Position numbers and translations under genes: made by a program. A stretch of 64,000 bases of DNA from Flaviflagellibacter rhizophilus (GTDB taxonomy: Bacteria > Pseudomonadota > Alphaproteobacteria > Rhizobiales > Methylopilaceae), in the NCBI RefSeq assembly GCF_033898525.1, contig NZ_JAXAFJ010000002.1, positions 1-64,000 on the forward strand, given 5' to 3'. Positions within the stretch are counted from its first letter, which is position 1, and each line of letters starts with the position of its first letter. Under the pieces are notes generated by a model. That model searched no databases. It was given only the letters and a program-made list of their open reading frames with translations, and had not been told where the DNA came from. Of the stretch, positions 1 to 8,368 are shown piece after piece.

Positions 1-76
1 GGAGAAGCTGCGCTTCGCCATCCGTGAAGGCGGCCGCACGGTTGGCGCCGGCGTCGTCGCAAGCATCATCGAGTAA
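1..76 (+). CDS. tuf: Elongation factor Tu, C-terminal end (partial)
   Basis: Only the last 24 codons and the TAA stop are inside the window. The visible peptide ends in GRTVGAGVVASIIE, the standard C-terminus of EF-Tu domain 3. EF-Tu delivers aminoacyl-tRNA to the ribosome as a GTP complex. Its place immediately upstream of rpsJ matches the usual str-S10 junction in alphaproteobacteria, where tuf is normally preceded by fusA; that part lies outside the window. The remainder of the protein cannot be judged. Confidence 0.95.
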   Translation, partial: EKLRFAIREGGRTVGAGVVASIIE

Positions 77-132
77 TCAACGTAGCTGTGACGGGGCCGG
101 CCATGGCCGGTTCCATCACAATCGAGGCTGAC

Positions 133-441
133 ATGAACGGTCAGAATATCCGAATCCGGCTCAAGGCGTTCGATCATCGTGTACTCGATGCATCGACCCG
201 CGAGATCGTCTCGACGGCAAAGCGCACCGGAGCCCGCGTTCGCGGACCCATCCCGCTGCCCACGCTGATCGAGAAGTTCACGGTCAACCGTAGCCCCCAC
301 GTCGACAAGAAGAGCCGCGAGCAGTTTGAAATGCGCACGCACAAGCGTCTTCTCGACATTGTCGATCCGACCCCGCAGACGGTGGACGCGCTGATGAAGC
401 TCGACCTCGCCGCCGGCGTGGATGTCGAGATCAAGCTCTGA
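133..441 (+). CDS. rpsJ: 30S ribosomal protein S10
   Basis: S10 of 102 residues, a component of the 30S head and, in many bacteria, the NusE subunit of transcription antitermination complexes. The start at 133 gives MNGQNIRIRLKAFDHR, the conserved alphaproteobacterial N-terminus, behind a GAGG motif at 124-127. A GTG further upstream at 88 would add 15 unconserved residues and is rejected. It is the first gene of the S10 cluster here, 56 bp after tuf, with no obvious terminator between them, so co-transcription with tuf is possible. Confidence 0.97.
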   Translation: MNGQNIRIRLKAFDHRVLDASTREIVSTAKRTGARVRGPIPLPTLIEKFTVNRSPHVDKKSREQFEMRTHKRLLDIVDPTPQTVDALMKLDLAAGVDVEIKL

Positions 442-455
442 GAGGGACGGCAACA

Positions 456-1247
456 ATGCGGTCCGGTGTAATTGCCCAGAAGGTCGGCATGACGCGCATC
501 TTTACGGATGCTGGCGAACATGTGCCGGTCACGGTCCTCAAGCTCGATCAGTGCCAGGTGGTTGCCCACCGCACGATCGAGAAGGACGGTTATGTCGCGC
601 TCCAGCTCGGTGCTGGCCTGCGCAAGGCGAAGAATGTCTCGAAGGCGGCTCGCGGCCAGTTCGCGGTGGCTCAGGTCGAGCCGAAGCGCAAGGTCGTGGA
701 ATTCCGCGTTCCGGCCGATGGGCTGATCCCCGTCGGTGCCGAGATCACGGCGGACCATTTCCTGGCTGGTCAGTTCGTGGATGTCACGGGCACCTCGACC
801 GGTAAGGGCTTCGCCGGCGCCATGAAGCGCTGGAACTTCGGTGGTCTCCGTGCAACCCACGGCGTGTCGGTCTCGCACCGTTCGCACGGTTCGACCGGCG
901 GCCGCCAGGATCCCGGCAAGGTCTTCAAGAACAAGAAGATGGCTGGTCATCTCGGTGTCGAGCGTGTCACCACGCAGAACCTGAAGGTCGTCCGGACCGA
1001 TGTCGAGCGCGGCCTCATCCTTGTTGAGGGTGCGGTTCCTGGCCCGGCCGGCGGTTGGATCGAGCTTCGTGACGCTGTGAAGCGCAAGCTTCCCGACGGC
1101 ATCCCGACGCCCGGCAAGTTCCGGCTGCAGGATGAAGCCAAGGCTTCGGCGAAGAACGCGGACGAGGACAACGTGGCCGACGTCGAGGCGAAGAACGCCG
1201 AAGACGCCGCGACCGGTCCCGACACTGTTGATGGGGAGGCCGTCTGA
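456..1247 (+). CDS. rplC: 50S ribosomal protein L3, long form
   Basis: L3 helps nucleate 50S assembly and reaches the peptidyl-transferase region. The conserved GGRQDPGKVFKNKKMAGH segment is present around residues 148-165 and includes the glutamine that PrmB methylates in other bacteria. At 263 residues it is longer than the roughly 210-residue enterobacterial protein. The extra length is a C-terminal tail of about 40 residues rich in Ala, Asp, Glu and Asn, unusual for a protein that binds rRNA. The stop overlaps the rplD start by one base (TGATG). Confidence 0.97.
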   Translation: MRSGVIAQKVGMTRIFTDAGEHVPVTVLKLDQCQVVAHRTIEKDGYVALQLGAGLRKAKNVSKAARGQFAVAQVEPKRKVVEFRVPADGLIPVGAEITADHFLAGQFVDVTGTSTGKGFAGAMKRWNFGGLRATHGVSVSHRSHGSTGGRQDPGKVFKNKKMAGHLGVERVTTQNLKVVRTDVERGLILVEGAVPGPAGGWIELRDAVKRKLPDGIPTPGKFRLQDEAKASAKNADEDNVADVEAKNAEDAATGPDTVDGEAV

Positions 1248-1870
1248 TGGTCGATATCAGCGTCAAGACGTTTGCGGGCGAAGACGCCGGCAACGTCACC
1301 CTATCGGACACGATCTTCGGTCTGGAGCCGCGCGCGGACATCCTGGCTCGTGTGGTTCGCTGGCAGCTCGCTAAGCGCCAGGCAGGCACGCACAAGTCGC
1401 TTGGTCGTTCCGAGGTGAACCGCACCAAGTCGAAGATGTACAAGCAGAAGGGCACGGGCCGCGCTCGTCACCACGCTGCGTCCGCTCCGCAGTTCCGCGG
1501 CGGCGGTCGTGCCTTCGGTCCGGTGGTGCGCAGCCATGCGCATGACCTTCCGAAGAAGGTGCGCGCCCTCGGTCTTCGCCTGGCTCTTTCGGCCAAGGTG
1601 AAGGACGGCGGCCTGATCATCGTCGAGAACGCGGCCCTGGCGGAAGCCAAGACCAAGGCGTTCCGCGAGACCATGGTCAAGTTGGGCCTGCAGTCGGCTC
1701 TCATCGTCGACGGCGCGGAAGTGGAAACCAATCTTGGCCGCGCGGCGCGCAACGTTCCTTATGTGGACGTGCTGCCGGTCCAGGGCATCAACGTCTATGA
1801 CATCCTGCGGCGCGATACGCTCGTGCTCACCAGGGCTGCGGTGGACGCGCTCGAGGAGCGTTTCAAATGA
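1247..1870 (+). CDS. rplD: 50S ribosomal protein L4
   Basis: L4, 207 residues, binds 23S rRNA and lines the exit tunnel with its extended loop; the basic segment around residues 60-90 (KSKMYKQKGTGRARHH) is that loop and is well conserved. In Escherichia coli L4 also represses its own operon, but no leader is visible here because rpsJ follows tuf closely. The ATG overlaps the rplC stop by one base and the 3' end overlaps rplW by four, so translation is probably coupled. Confidence 0.97.
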   Translation: MVDISVKTFAGEDAGNVTLSDTIFGLEPRADILARVVRWQLAKRQAGTHKSLGRSEVNRTKSKMYKQKGTGRARHHAASAPQFRGGGRAFGPVVRSHAHDLPKKVRALGLRLALSAKVKDGGLIIVENAALAEAKTKAFRETMVKLGLQSALIVDGAEVETNLGRAARNVPYVDVLPVQGINVYDILRRDTLVLTRAAVDALEERFK

Positions 1871-2163
1871 GCAAGGATCCGCGCCACTACGACGTGATCA
1901 TTTCGCCGATCATCACCGAAAAGGCGACGATGGCGTCCGAATACAACAAGGTTGTCTTCCGCGTCGCCAAGACGGCGACCAAGCCTCAGATCAAAGAGGC
2001 GGTCGAAAAGCTGTTCGACGTGAAGGTGACCGGCGTTAACACCCTCGTCCGCAAGGGCAAGGTGAAGCGCTTCAAGGGAAGGCTTGGCCAGCAGGGTGAT
2101 GTCAAGAAGGCCGTTGTGACCCTCGCCGAGGGCCACTCGATCGACGTGACGTCTGGTCTCTGA
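1867..2163 (+). CDS. rplW: 50S ribosomal protein L23
   Basis: L23, 98 residues, sits at the exit of the polypeptide tunnel and is the docking site for trigger factor and the signal recognition particle. The N-terminal SPIITEKATMA motif and the FRVAKTATKPQIKEAVEKLF segment are typical of the family. Its ATG overlaps the last codons of rplD by four bases (ATGA). Confidence 0.97.
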   Translation: MSKDPRHYDVIISPIITEKATMASEYNKVVFRVAKTATKPQIKEAVEKLFDVKVTGVNTLVRKGKVKRFKGRLGQQGDVKKAVVTLAEGHSIDVTSGL

Positions 2164-2182
2164 GCGGGCGAGGGCACAGAAA

Positions 2183-3016
2183 ATGGCACTCAAGCACTTT
2201 AAACCCGTCACCCCTAGTCTCCGTCAGCTGGTCCTCGTCGACCGGTCTGACCTGTACAAGGGCAAGCCGGAAAAGACGCTGACGGAAGGCTTGTTCTCCA
2301 AGGGCGGCCGCAACAACACGGGTCGCGTCACGGTCCGTTTCCGTGGCGGCGGTCACAAGCGCACCTACCGCGTGGTCGACTTCAAGCGCCGCAAGCTGGA
2401 CATTCCGGCGACCGTCGAGCGCATCGAGTACGATCCGAACCGGTCGGCGTTCATTGCGCTGGTGAAGTATGCGGATGGCGAGCTGGCCTACATCCTGGCT
2501 CCCCAGCGCCTTGCGACGGGTGATCAGGTGATCGCCAGCCAGCTGGCCGACGTAAAGCCGGGCAATGCCATGGCGCTCCAGAGCATCCCGGTGGGCACGG
2601 TCGTGCACAACATCGAGATGAAGATCGGCAAGGGTGGGCAGATCGCCCGCTCGGCTGGTGCTTACGCTCAGATCGTCGGTCGTGACCAGGGTTACGTGTC
2701 GCTCCGCCTCAATTCTGGCGAGCAGCGGCTGATCAACGGCCAGTGCTTTGCGACGATTGGTGCGGTATCCAACCCGGACCATTCGAACCAGAACCTTGGC
2801 AAGGCTGGTCGTTCACGCTGGCTTGGTCGTCGTCCGCACAATCGCGGCGTGACCATGAACCCGGTCGACCATCCGCACGGCGGCGGCGAAGGCCGCACCT
2901 CGGGCGGCCGTCATCCGGTTACACCGTGGGGCAAGCCGACCAAGGGCAAGAAGACGCGTCGCAACAAGTCGACGACCAAGTTCATCGTGTCCAGCCGGCA
3001 CGCCAGGAAGAAGTAA
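2183..3016 (+). CDS. rplB: 50S ribosomal protein L2
   Basis: L2, 277 residues, is needed for subunit association and peptidyl-transferase activity. Conserved landmarks are the RFRGGGHKRTYR segment near residues 50-60 and the C-terminal VDHPHGGGEGRTSGGRHPV loop, which holds the histidine close to the active centre. Length is normal for the family. It follows rplW after 19 bp. Confidence 0.98.
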   Translation: MALKHFKPVTPSLRQLVLVDRSDLYKGKPEKTLTEGLFSKGGRNNTGRVTVRFRGGGHKRTYRVVDFKRRKLDIPATVERIEYDPNRSAFIALVKYADGELAYILAPQRLATGDQVIASQLADVKPGNAMALQSIPVGTVVHNIEMKIGKGGQIARSAGAYAQIVGRDQGYVSLRLNSGEQRLINGQCFATIGAVSNPDHSNQNLGKAGRSRWLGRRPHNRGVTMNPVDHPHGGGEGRTSGGRHPVTPWGKPTKGKKTRRNKSTTKFIVSSRHARKK

Positions 3017-3028
3017 GGGGATCGGATC

Positions 3029-3307
3029 GTGGCACGTTCCATCTGGAAGGGACCTTTCGTCGACGGATATCTGCTCAAGAAGGCAGATGCCGCCCGCGGG
3101 TCCGGCCGCGCCGAGGTCATCAAGACCTGGAGCCGGCGTTCTACCATTCTGCCGCAGTTCGTGGGCCTTACTTTCGGCGTCCACAACGGTCAGAAGCACA
3201 TTCCGGTCTTCGTCTCGGAAGAGATGGTGGGCCACAAGCTCGGCGAATTCGCTCCGACGCGGACCTATTACGGTCATGCGGCGGACAAGAAGGCCAAGAG
3301 GAAGTAA
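3029..3307 (+). CDS. rpsS: 30S ribosomal protein S19
   Basis: S19, 92 residues, is a head protein that contacts the A-site finger and forms a pair with S13. The translation begins MARSIWKGPFVD, the invariant family start, from a GTG codon at 3029 behind a purine-rich AAGGGGATCGGA stretch. GTG is the only start that fits the conserved N-terminus. Confidence 0.97.
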   Translation: MARSIWKGPFVDGYLLKKADAARGSGRAEVIKTWSRRSTILPQFVGLTFGVHNGQKHIPVFVSEEMVGHKLGEFAPTRTYYGHAADKKAKRK

Positions 3308-3311
3308 TCCG

Positions 3312-3692
3312 ATGGGCAAGCAAGCTCGTGAGCGCCGCCTCCCTGAAAACGAGGCGCAGGCCAAGACCCGCCTGATCCGGGTCAGCCCGCAGAAGCTGAA
3401 CCTGGTGGCGCAGCTGATCCGCGGCAAGGCGGTCGCGACTGCGCTCGCCGATCTCCAGTTCTCGCGCAAGCGGATCGCCAAGGACGTCAAGAAGACGCTC
3501 GAAAGCGCCATCGCGAATGCCGAGAACAACCACAGCCTGGACGTCGACGATCTGGTCGTCGCCGAGGCTCACGTTGGCAAGGCGCTGGTCATGAAGCGGT
3601 TTTCGCCGCGTGCCCGTGGCCGCGTCGGCCGCATCGAAAAGCCGTTTTCGAACCTCACGATCGTGGTTCGTCAGGTTCGGGAGACCGCATAA
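3312..3692 (+). CDS. rplV: 50S ribosomal protein L22
   Basis: L22, 126 residues, touches all domains of 23S rRNA and its beta hairpin lines the exit tunnel opposite L4; mutations in that loop confer macrolide resistance in other species. The start at 3312 gives MGKQARERRLPENEAQ, the usual rhizobial opening, four bases after the rpsS stop. The C-terminal KRFSPRARGRVGRIEKP hairpin is intact. Confidence 0.97.
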   Translation: MGKQARERRLPENEAQAKTRLIRVSPQKLNLVAQLIRGKAVATALADLQFSRKRIAKDVKKTLESAIANAENNHSLDVDDLVVAEAHVGKALVMKRFSPRARGRVGRIEKPFSNLTIVVRQVRETA

Positions 3693-4402
3693 TGGGACAG
3701 AAGGTCAATCCGATCGGGCTGCGCCTCGGCATCAATCGTACCTGGGATTCGCGTTGGTTCGCGCAGGGTAACGAATACGGCCGGCTGCTGCACGAAGACA
3801 TGAAGATCCGTGACGCCCTGCTCAAGGATCTGAAGCAGGCGGCGGTCTCGAAGATCGTCATCGAGCGTCCGCACAAGAAGGCCCGCGTGACCATACATTC
3901 GGCTCGTCCGGGTATTGTCATCGGCAAGAAGGGCGCCGATATCGAGAAGCTGCGCAAGAAGGTCGGTTCGATGACGGACAGCGATGTCCACATCAACATC
4001 GTCGAAGTGCGCAAGCCTGAGGTCGATGCGCAGCTGGTTGCCGACTCAATCGCCCAGCAGCTAGAGCGTCGCGTGGCGTTCCGCCGTGCTATGAAGCGCG
4101 CTGTTCAGTCAGCGATGCGCCTTGGCGCGGAAGGCATTCGCATCACCTGCTCCGGCCGTCTCGGTGGCGCGGAGATCGCGCGTACCGAATGGTATCGCGA
4201 GGGCAGGGTGCCGCTGCATACGCTGCGCGCCGACATCGACTACGGGGTTTCGACCGCGCACACCGCGATGGGCACCTGCGGCGTCAAGGTTTGGATTTTC
4301 AAGGGCGAGATCATGGAACACGACCCGATGGCGCAGGAGAAGCGCCTGGCCGAGGGTGAGGGTTCCAGCAACCGTGGGCGCCGCGAGCGCGAAACGGCCT
4401 GA
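3692..4402 (+). CDS. rpsC: 30S ribosomal protein S3
   Basis: S3, 236 residues, lies at the mRNA entry tunnel and contributes helicase function together with S4 and S5. The N-terminal MGQKVNPIGLRLGI, the KH motif around residues 60-75 (VIGKKGADIEKLR) and the C-terminal MGTCGVKVWIFKGEIM block are all present. The ATG overlaps the rplV stop by one base (TAATG). Confidence 0.98.
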   Translation: MGQKVNPIGLRLGINRTWDSRWFAQGNEYGRLLHEDMKIRDALLKDLKQAAVSKIVIERPHKKARVTIHSARPGIVIGKKGADIEKLRKKVGSMTDSDVHINIVEVRKPEVDAQLVADSIAQQLERRVAFRRAMKRAVQSAMRLGAEGIRITCSGRLGGAEIARTEWYREGRVPLHTLRADIDYGVSTAHTAMGTCGVKVWIFKGEIMEHDPMAQEKRLAEGEGSSNRGRRERETA

Positions 4403-4431
4403 TCCGTTCCGGGATTGAGTGAGGAAAGATC

Positions 4432-4845
4432 ATGCTTCAACCGAAGCGCACCAAGTTCCGCAAGCAGTTCAAGGGACGCATTTCCGGCGTCGCCAAGGGC
4501 GGGACGAATCTGGACTTTGGAACCTTCGGTTTGAAGGCGATGGAGCCCGAGCGCATCACGTCGCGTCAGATCGAGGCGGCTCGCCGCGCGCTAACGCGTG
4601 AGATGAAGCGCCAGGGCCGCGTCTGGATCCGCATTTTCCCGGACGTTCCGGTGACGGCGAAGCCGACCGAAGTCCGCATGGGCAAGGGTAAGGGCGCGAT
4701 CGAGTATTGGGCGGCGAAGGTCAAGCCTGGCCGCATCATGTTCGAACTCGACGGCGTGAGCGAAGAGGTGGCCCGCGAGGCGCTGCGTCTCGCGGCTGCC
4801 AAACTGCCGATCCGTACGCGCTTTGTTGCGCGCATCGCGGAGTGA
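4432..4845 (+). CDS. rplP: 50S ribosomal protein L16
   Basis: L16, 137 residues, is a late-assembly protein that positions the A-site tRNA elbow. It opens MLQPKRTKFRKQFKGR and contains the conserved RMGKGKGAIEYWAAKVKPG loop near residues 77-98 that reaches toward the tRNA. Length and motifs are standard. A GAGGAAAG ribosome-binding site precedes the start. Confidence 0.98.
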   Translation: MLQPKRTKFRKQFKGRISGVAKGGTNLDFGTFGLKAMEPERITSRQIEAARRALTREMKRQGRVWIRIFPDVPVTAKPTEVRMGKGKGAIEYWAAKVKPGRIMFELDGVSEEVAREALRLAAAKLPIRTRFVARIAE

Positions 4846-4850
4846 ATGGA

Positions 4851-5102
4851 ATGACGAAGATCATCGACATCCGTGGCCTCAGCGCCGACCAGGTCTCCGA
4901 CGAGGTCCTGAAGCTGAAGCGCGAGCAGTTCAACCTGCGCTTCCAGCGCGCGACGGGCCAGCTCGAGAACACGAACCGCTTCCGTGAGATCCGCCGCGAT
5001 ATCGCGCGCCTCAATACGGTTGCTCGCGAGCGGGCCCTCGAAGAGGGTGCTACTGAAACCAAGCCGCGCGGCAAGCGCGCGGCGGCGAAGGCGAAGGCCT
5101 GA
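4851..5102 (+). CDS. rpmC: 50S ribosomal protein L29
   Basis: L29 is a small two-helix protein near the tunnel exit, next to L23. The conserved EEVLKLKREQFNLRFQ-type helix and the RFREIRRDIARLNTV helix are clear. It has 83 residues against about 65 in most bacteria; the excess is a C-terminal Lys/Ala-rich tail (about residues 62-83). The start at 4851 was chosen for the MTKIIDIRGLS opening; it lies five bases after the rplP stop. Confidence 0.95.
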   Translation: MTKIIDIRGLSADQVSDEVLKLKREQFNLRFQRATGQLENTNRFREIRRDIARLNTVARERALEEGATETKPRGKRAAAKAKA

Positions 5103-5111
5103 GGGTAAATC

Positions 5112-5369
5112 ATGCCGAAGCGCATTCTCCGCGGCGTCGTTGTCAGCGACACCAACAATAAGACTGTGGTCGTGAAGGTCGAGCGCCGTTTCACGCATCC
5201 TCTTCTCAAGAAGACGGTGCGGCGCACAAAGAACTATCACGCACACGACGAGAACAACGTGTTCAAGATCGGTGATCAGGTCTCCATCGAGGAGAGCGCA
5301 CCGATCTCGAAGCAGAAGCGCTGGCGGGTTGTCGAATCCGCTGCCGCAGCAGCTGAAGAAAACGTCTGA
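5112..5369 (+). CDS. rpsQ: 30S ribosomal protein S17
   Basis: S17, 85 residues, is a primary 16S rRNA-binding protein of the body of the 30S subunit with an OB fold. MPKRILRGVVVSDTNNKTVVVKVERR is the recognisable family opening, and the HDENNVFKIGDQVSIEE loop follows. It ends with a short Ala-rich tail. A 65-bp spacer separates it from rplN, slightly larger than other gaps in this part of the cluster. Confidence 0.97.
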   Translation: MPKRILRGVVVSDTNNKTVVVKVERRFTHPLLKKTVRRTKNYHAHDENNVFKIGDQVSIEESAPISKQKRWRVVESAAAAAEENV

Positions 5370-5434
5370 GACTGGGTATGGCGGGACAGGTCCCTTCGGG
5401 GAAACCGGTTCGTCATTAAAGAGGAAGTGATGCC

Positions 5435-5803
5435 ATGATCCAGATGCAATCGAACCTCGACGTTGCCGATAATTCCGGCGCGCGTCGTGTCATGTGCATC
5501 AAGGTGCTTGGCGGTTCGAAGCGTAAGTATGCCTCCGTTGGCGACATCATCGTCGTCTCCGTGAAGGAGGCCATTCCGCGCGGCCGCGTTAAGAAGGGTG
5601 AAGTGATGAAGGCGGTGATCGTTCGCACCGCCAAGGACATCAAGCGCCCCGACGGTTCGGTGATCCGGTTCGACCGGAACGCCGCCGTTCTCGTGAACAA
5701 GGAAGGCGAGCCGATCGGGACCCGTATCTTCGGACCGGTGCCGCGCGAACTGCGCGCCCGCAACCACATGAAGATCATCTCGCTCGCGCCGGAGGTGCTG
5801 TAA
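5435..5803 (+). CDS. rplN: 50S ribosomal protein L14
   Basis: L14, 122 residues, forms intersubunit bridge contacts and binds the assembly factor RsfS in other bacteria. MIQMQSNLDVADNSGARRVMC is the invariant N-terminus, and length is exactly typical. In Escherichia coli this gene begins the spc operon; here it is preceded by a 65-bp spacer with a GAGGAAG ribosome-binding site but no promoter I would defend. Confidence 0.98.
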   Translation: MIQMQSNLDVADNSGARRVMCIKVLGGSKRKYASVGDIIVVSVKEAIPRGRVKKGEVMKAVIVRTAKDIKRPDGSVIRFDRNAAVLVNKEGEPIGTRIFGPVPRELRARNHMKIISLAPEVL

Positions 5804-6120
5804 TGGCGGCCAAGATTAAGAAGGGCGACAAGGTCGTCGTGCTTTCGGGCAAGGACAAGGGCAAGACCGGTGAGGTCCTGCAGGTCATGCCGAAGGATGA
5901 GCGCGCCGTTGTGAAGGGCGTCGCCATGGTGGTTCGTCACCAGCGCCAGACCCAGTCCCAGGAAGGCGGCCTGATCCACAAGGAAGGCACCATCCACCTG
6001 TCGAACATCGCGCTCGCCGATCCCACCACGGGCAAGGCCACGCGCGTTGGCTTCCAGACCCTGGACGATGGCCGCAAGGTCCGCGTTGCCAAGCGCTCGG
6101 GAGAGCGGATCGATGCTTGA
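5803..6120 (+). CDS. rplX: 50S ribosomal protein L24
   Basis: L24, 105 residues, initiates 50S assembly and lies near the tunnel exit. The KOW motif is visible at the N-terminus (KIKKGDKVVVLSGKDKGKTGEVL). The ATG overlaps the rplN stop by one base and the 3' end overlaps the rplE start by eight bases. Confidence 0.97.
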   Translation: MAAKIKKGDKVVVLSGKDKGKTGEVLQVMPKDERAVVKGVAMVVRHQRQTQSQEGGLIHKEGTIHLSNIALADPTTGKATRVGFQTLDDGRKVRVAKRSGERIDA

Positions 6121-6673
6121 TACTGTGAACTACACGCCGCGGATGAAGGAGCTCTACGAGAGCACCGTCCGCCAGAGCATGACCGAAAAGTTCGGCTACG
6201 AGAACGTCATGCAGGTGCCGACCATCGACAAGGTGGTCATCAATATGGGCGTCGGCGAAGCTGTCGCTGACTCCAAGAAGGTGGTTTCGGCGGCTGCCGA
6301 TCTGGCACGTATCGCCGGCCAGAAGCCGGTGATCACCAAGGCACGCACCTCGATCGCGACGTTCAAGCTTCGTGAAGGCCAGTCGGTCGGCACCAAGGTG
6401 ACGCTGCGCAAGACGCGCATGTGGGAGTTCCTGGACCGCTTCGTGAACGTGGCGCTGCCGCGTGTTCGCGACTTCCGCGGCCTGAACCCCAAGAGCTTCG
6501 ACGGCCGCGGCAACTTCGCCACGGGCATCAAGGAGCACATCATCTTCCCGGAGATCAACTACGACCAAGTCGAGCAGATCTGGGGCATGGACATTATCGT
6601 CGCGACGACCGCGCGGACGGATGACGAGGCTCGCGAACTGCTTCGCAGCCTGAACTTCCCGTTCCGGACCTGA
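6113..6673 (+). CDS. rplE: 50S ribosomal protein L5
   Basis: L5, 186 residues, binds 5S rRNA in the central protuberance and contacts S13 across the subunit interface. The start at 6113 yields MLDTVNYTPRMKELYE, lies inside the last codons of rplX, and follows a GGGAGAGCGG ribosome-binding site at 6100-6109. MGVGEAVADSKKV and the C-terminal GMDIIVATTARTDDEA block are conserved. In-frame starts further upstream would only duplicate rplX sequence. Confidence 0.97.
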   Translation: MLDTVNYTPRMKELYESTVRQSMTEKFGYENVMQVPTIDKVVINMGVGEAVADSKKVVSAAADLARIAGQKPVITKARTSIATFKLREGQSVGTKVTLRKTRMWEFLDRFVNVALPRVRDFRGLNPKSFDGRGNFATGIKEHIIFPEINYDQVEQIWGMDIIVATTARTDDEARELLRSLNFPFRT

Positions 6674-6692
6674 GCGGCGAGAGGAGAGACCG

Positions 6693-6998
6693 ATGGCGAA
6701 GAAGAGCCAGATCGAAAAGAATAATCGCCGCAAGGCGATGGTCGTCAAGTTCGCCGCCAAGCGCGCCGAGCTGAAGGCGGTTGCCGACGATCAGAACCGT
6801 CCGATCGAGGAGCGCTTCGAGGCGCGCCTCAAGCTTGCGGAACTGCCGCGCAACTCGTCCAAGATCCGCGTGCGTCTGCGCTGCGAGATCACCGGCCGTC
6901 CGCGCGCGAACTATCGCAAGCTGAAGATGTCGCGCATTGCACTTCGTGAACTGGGCAACAAGGGTTTGATCCCTGGCCTGGTCAAGTCGAGCTGGTAA
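6693..6998 (+). CDS. rpsN: 30S ribosomal protein S14, zinc-independent form
   Basis: S14, 101 residues, is a late-binding 30S head protein. This is the long, cysteine-poor form that does not coordinate zinc: the C-terminal half (residues 55-101) reads RVRLRCEITGRPRANYRK without the two CxxC pairs of the short zinc form. A GGAGAGACC ribosome-binding site lies just ahead. Confidence 0.97.
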   Translation: MAKKSQIEKNNRRKAMVVKFAAKRAELKAVADDQNRPIEERFEARLKLAELPRNSSKIRVRLRCEITGRPRANYRKLKMSRIALRELGNKGLIPGLVKSSW

Positions 6999-7011
6999 GG
7001 AGAACACGACC

Positions 7012-7410
7012 ATGAGCATGGTTGATCCGCTCGGCGATATGCTGACCCGCATCCGCAACGCGCAGATGCGGCGCAAGACCAGCGTCACGACCCCCGGTTC
7101 CACGCTTCGGGCCCATGTGCTCGACGTGCTGAAGACGGAAGGTTATATCCGCGGCTATTCCTCGGCCGAGTTCGACGCCGGCCGTACGGAGTTCGAGATC
7201 GAACTCAAGTACTTCGACGGCGCGCCGGTGATCCGCGAGATCGCCCGCGTCTCGAAGCCGGGCCGTCGGGTTTATGCCTCGGTGAAGAATTTGCCCCGCG
7301 TGTCCAACGGACTCGGCGTGGCGATCGTCTCCACGCCGAAGGGCGTCATGGCTGACCACGAAGCTCGCGAGCAGAACGTGGGTGGCGAAGTTCTCTGCAC
7401 GGTTTTCTGA
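7012..7410 (+). CDS. rpsH: 30S ribosomal protein S8
   Basis: S8, 132 residues, binds helix 21 of 16S rRNA and in Escherichia coli represses the spc operon through a site in the L5 mRNA. MSMVDPLGDMLTRIRNAQMR at the start and the C-terminal GVMADHEAREQNVGGEVLC segment are diagnostic. The start has AAGGAGAACACG directly upstream. Confidence 0.97.
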   Translation: MSMVDPLGDMLTRIRNAQMRRKTSVTTPGSTLRAHVLDVLKTEGYIRGYSSAEFDAGRTEFEIELKYFDGAPVIREIARVSKPGRRVYASVKNLPRVSNGLGVAIVSTPKGVMADHEAREQNVGGEVLCTVF

Positions 7411-7436
7411 ACCGGCATACGAATAAGGAAAGCGCC

Positions 7437-7970
7437 ATGTCGCGCATTGGCAAGAAACCGATCTCGGTCCCGCAGGGTGCGACGGCTACGGTCGATGGTC
7501 AGACGGTGAAGTTCAAGGGTCCGAAGGGCGAACTGTCCTTCGTTCTCCATGAGGACATCGAAGGCAAGTTGGAAGATGGCGCGGTTCGCGTCACGCCTCG
7601 TCATGAAACCAAGCGTGCACGATCCCAGTGGGGTCTGTCGCGCAGCATGGTTCAGAACCTGGCGGTTGGCGTGACCACCGGCTTCGAGAAGAAGCTGGAG
7701 ATCGAGGGCGTAGGCTATCGTGCGTCGGTGCAGGGTAAGAACCTGGTACTCGCGCTCGGCTACAGCCACGACGTGACCTATGCCATCCCGGATGGCATCT
7801 CGATCGTCGCCGGCAAGCCCACCGAAGTCACGGTCTCGGGCATTAACAAGCAGCAGGTCGGCCAAGTGGCGGCCGAGATCCGCGAATGGCGTCCGCCGGA
7901 GCCCTATAAGGGCAAGGGCGTGCGCTATGCCGGTGAATTCATCTTCCGTAAGGAAGGCAAGAAGAAGTAA
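7437..7970 (+). CDS. rplF: 50S ribosomal protein L6
   Basis: L6, 177 residues, lies near the sarcin-ricin loop and the factor-binding region. It consists of two repeats of the same fold; the second ends in EIREWRPPEPYKGKGVRYAG, the most conserved motif of the family. Length is standard. Confidence 0.98.
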   Translation: MSRIGKKPISVPQGATATVDGQTVKFKGPKGELSFVLHEDIEGKLEDGAVRVTPRHETKRARSQWGLSRSMVQNLAVGVTTGFEKKLEIEGVGYRASVQGKNLVLALGYSHDVTYAIPDGISIVAGKPTEVTVSGINKQQVGQVAAEIREWRPPEPYKGKGVRYAGEFIFRKEGKKK

Positions 7971-7981
7971 CGGAGCGCACG

Positions 7982-8341
7982 ATGGTCAAGGATCTCAAGG
8001 CGGCCACCCGGCGCAAGAACCGCGTCCGCCGCGCCCTTCGGAAGGTCGCGACGGCAGGACGCCCGCGCCTGTCGGTGTTCCGTTCGTCGAAGCATATCTA
8101 TGCGCAGATCATCGATGATGTGCGCGGCCATACCCTGGCTGCGGCGTCGTCGAACGAAAAGGATCTCCGCACCCGGACGGGCGCCGATGTCGATGCGGCG
8201 TCTGCGGTCGGCAAGCTGATTGCCGAGCGTGCAACGCAGGCTGGCGTCACGGACGTGGTCTTCGACCGCGGTTCCTACATTTATCACGGGCGCGTCAAGG
8301 CGCTCGCCGACGGCGCCCGCGAGGGCGGCCTGAACTTCTAA
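7982..8341 (+). CDS. rplR: 50S ribosomal protein L18
   Basis: L18, 119 residues, carries 5S rRNA into the 50S subunit with L5. The basic N-terminal tail (RRKNRVRRALRKVA) binds 5S rRNA, and RPRLSVFRSSKHIYAQIIDD opens the globular domain. The C-terminal DRGSYIYHGRVKALADGAREGGL ending is conserved. Confidence 0.97.
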   Translation: MVKDLKAATRRKNRVRRALRKVATAGRPRLSVFRSSKHIYAQIIDDVRGHTLAAASSNEKDLRTRTGADVDAASAVGKLIAERATQAGVTDVVFDRGSYIYHGRVKALADGAREGGLNF

Positions 8342-8368
8342 GTCCCGTACGGGAAGAGGACGAGACAT

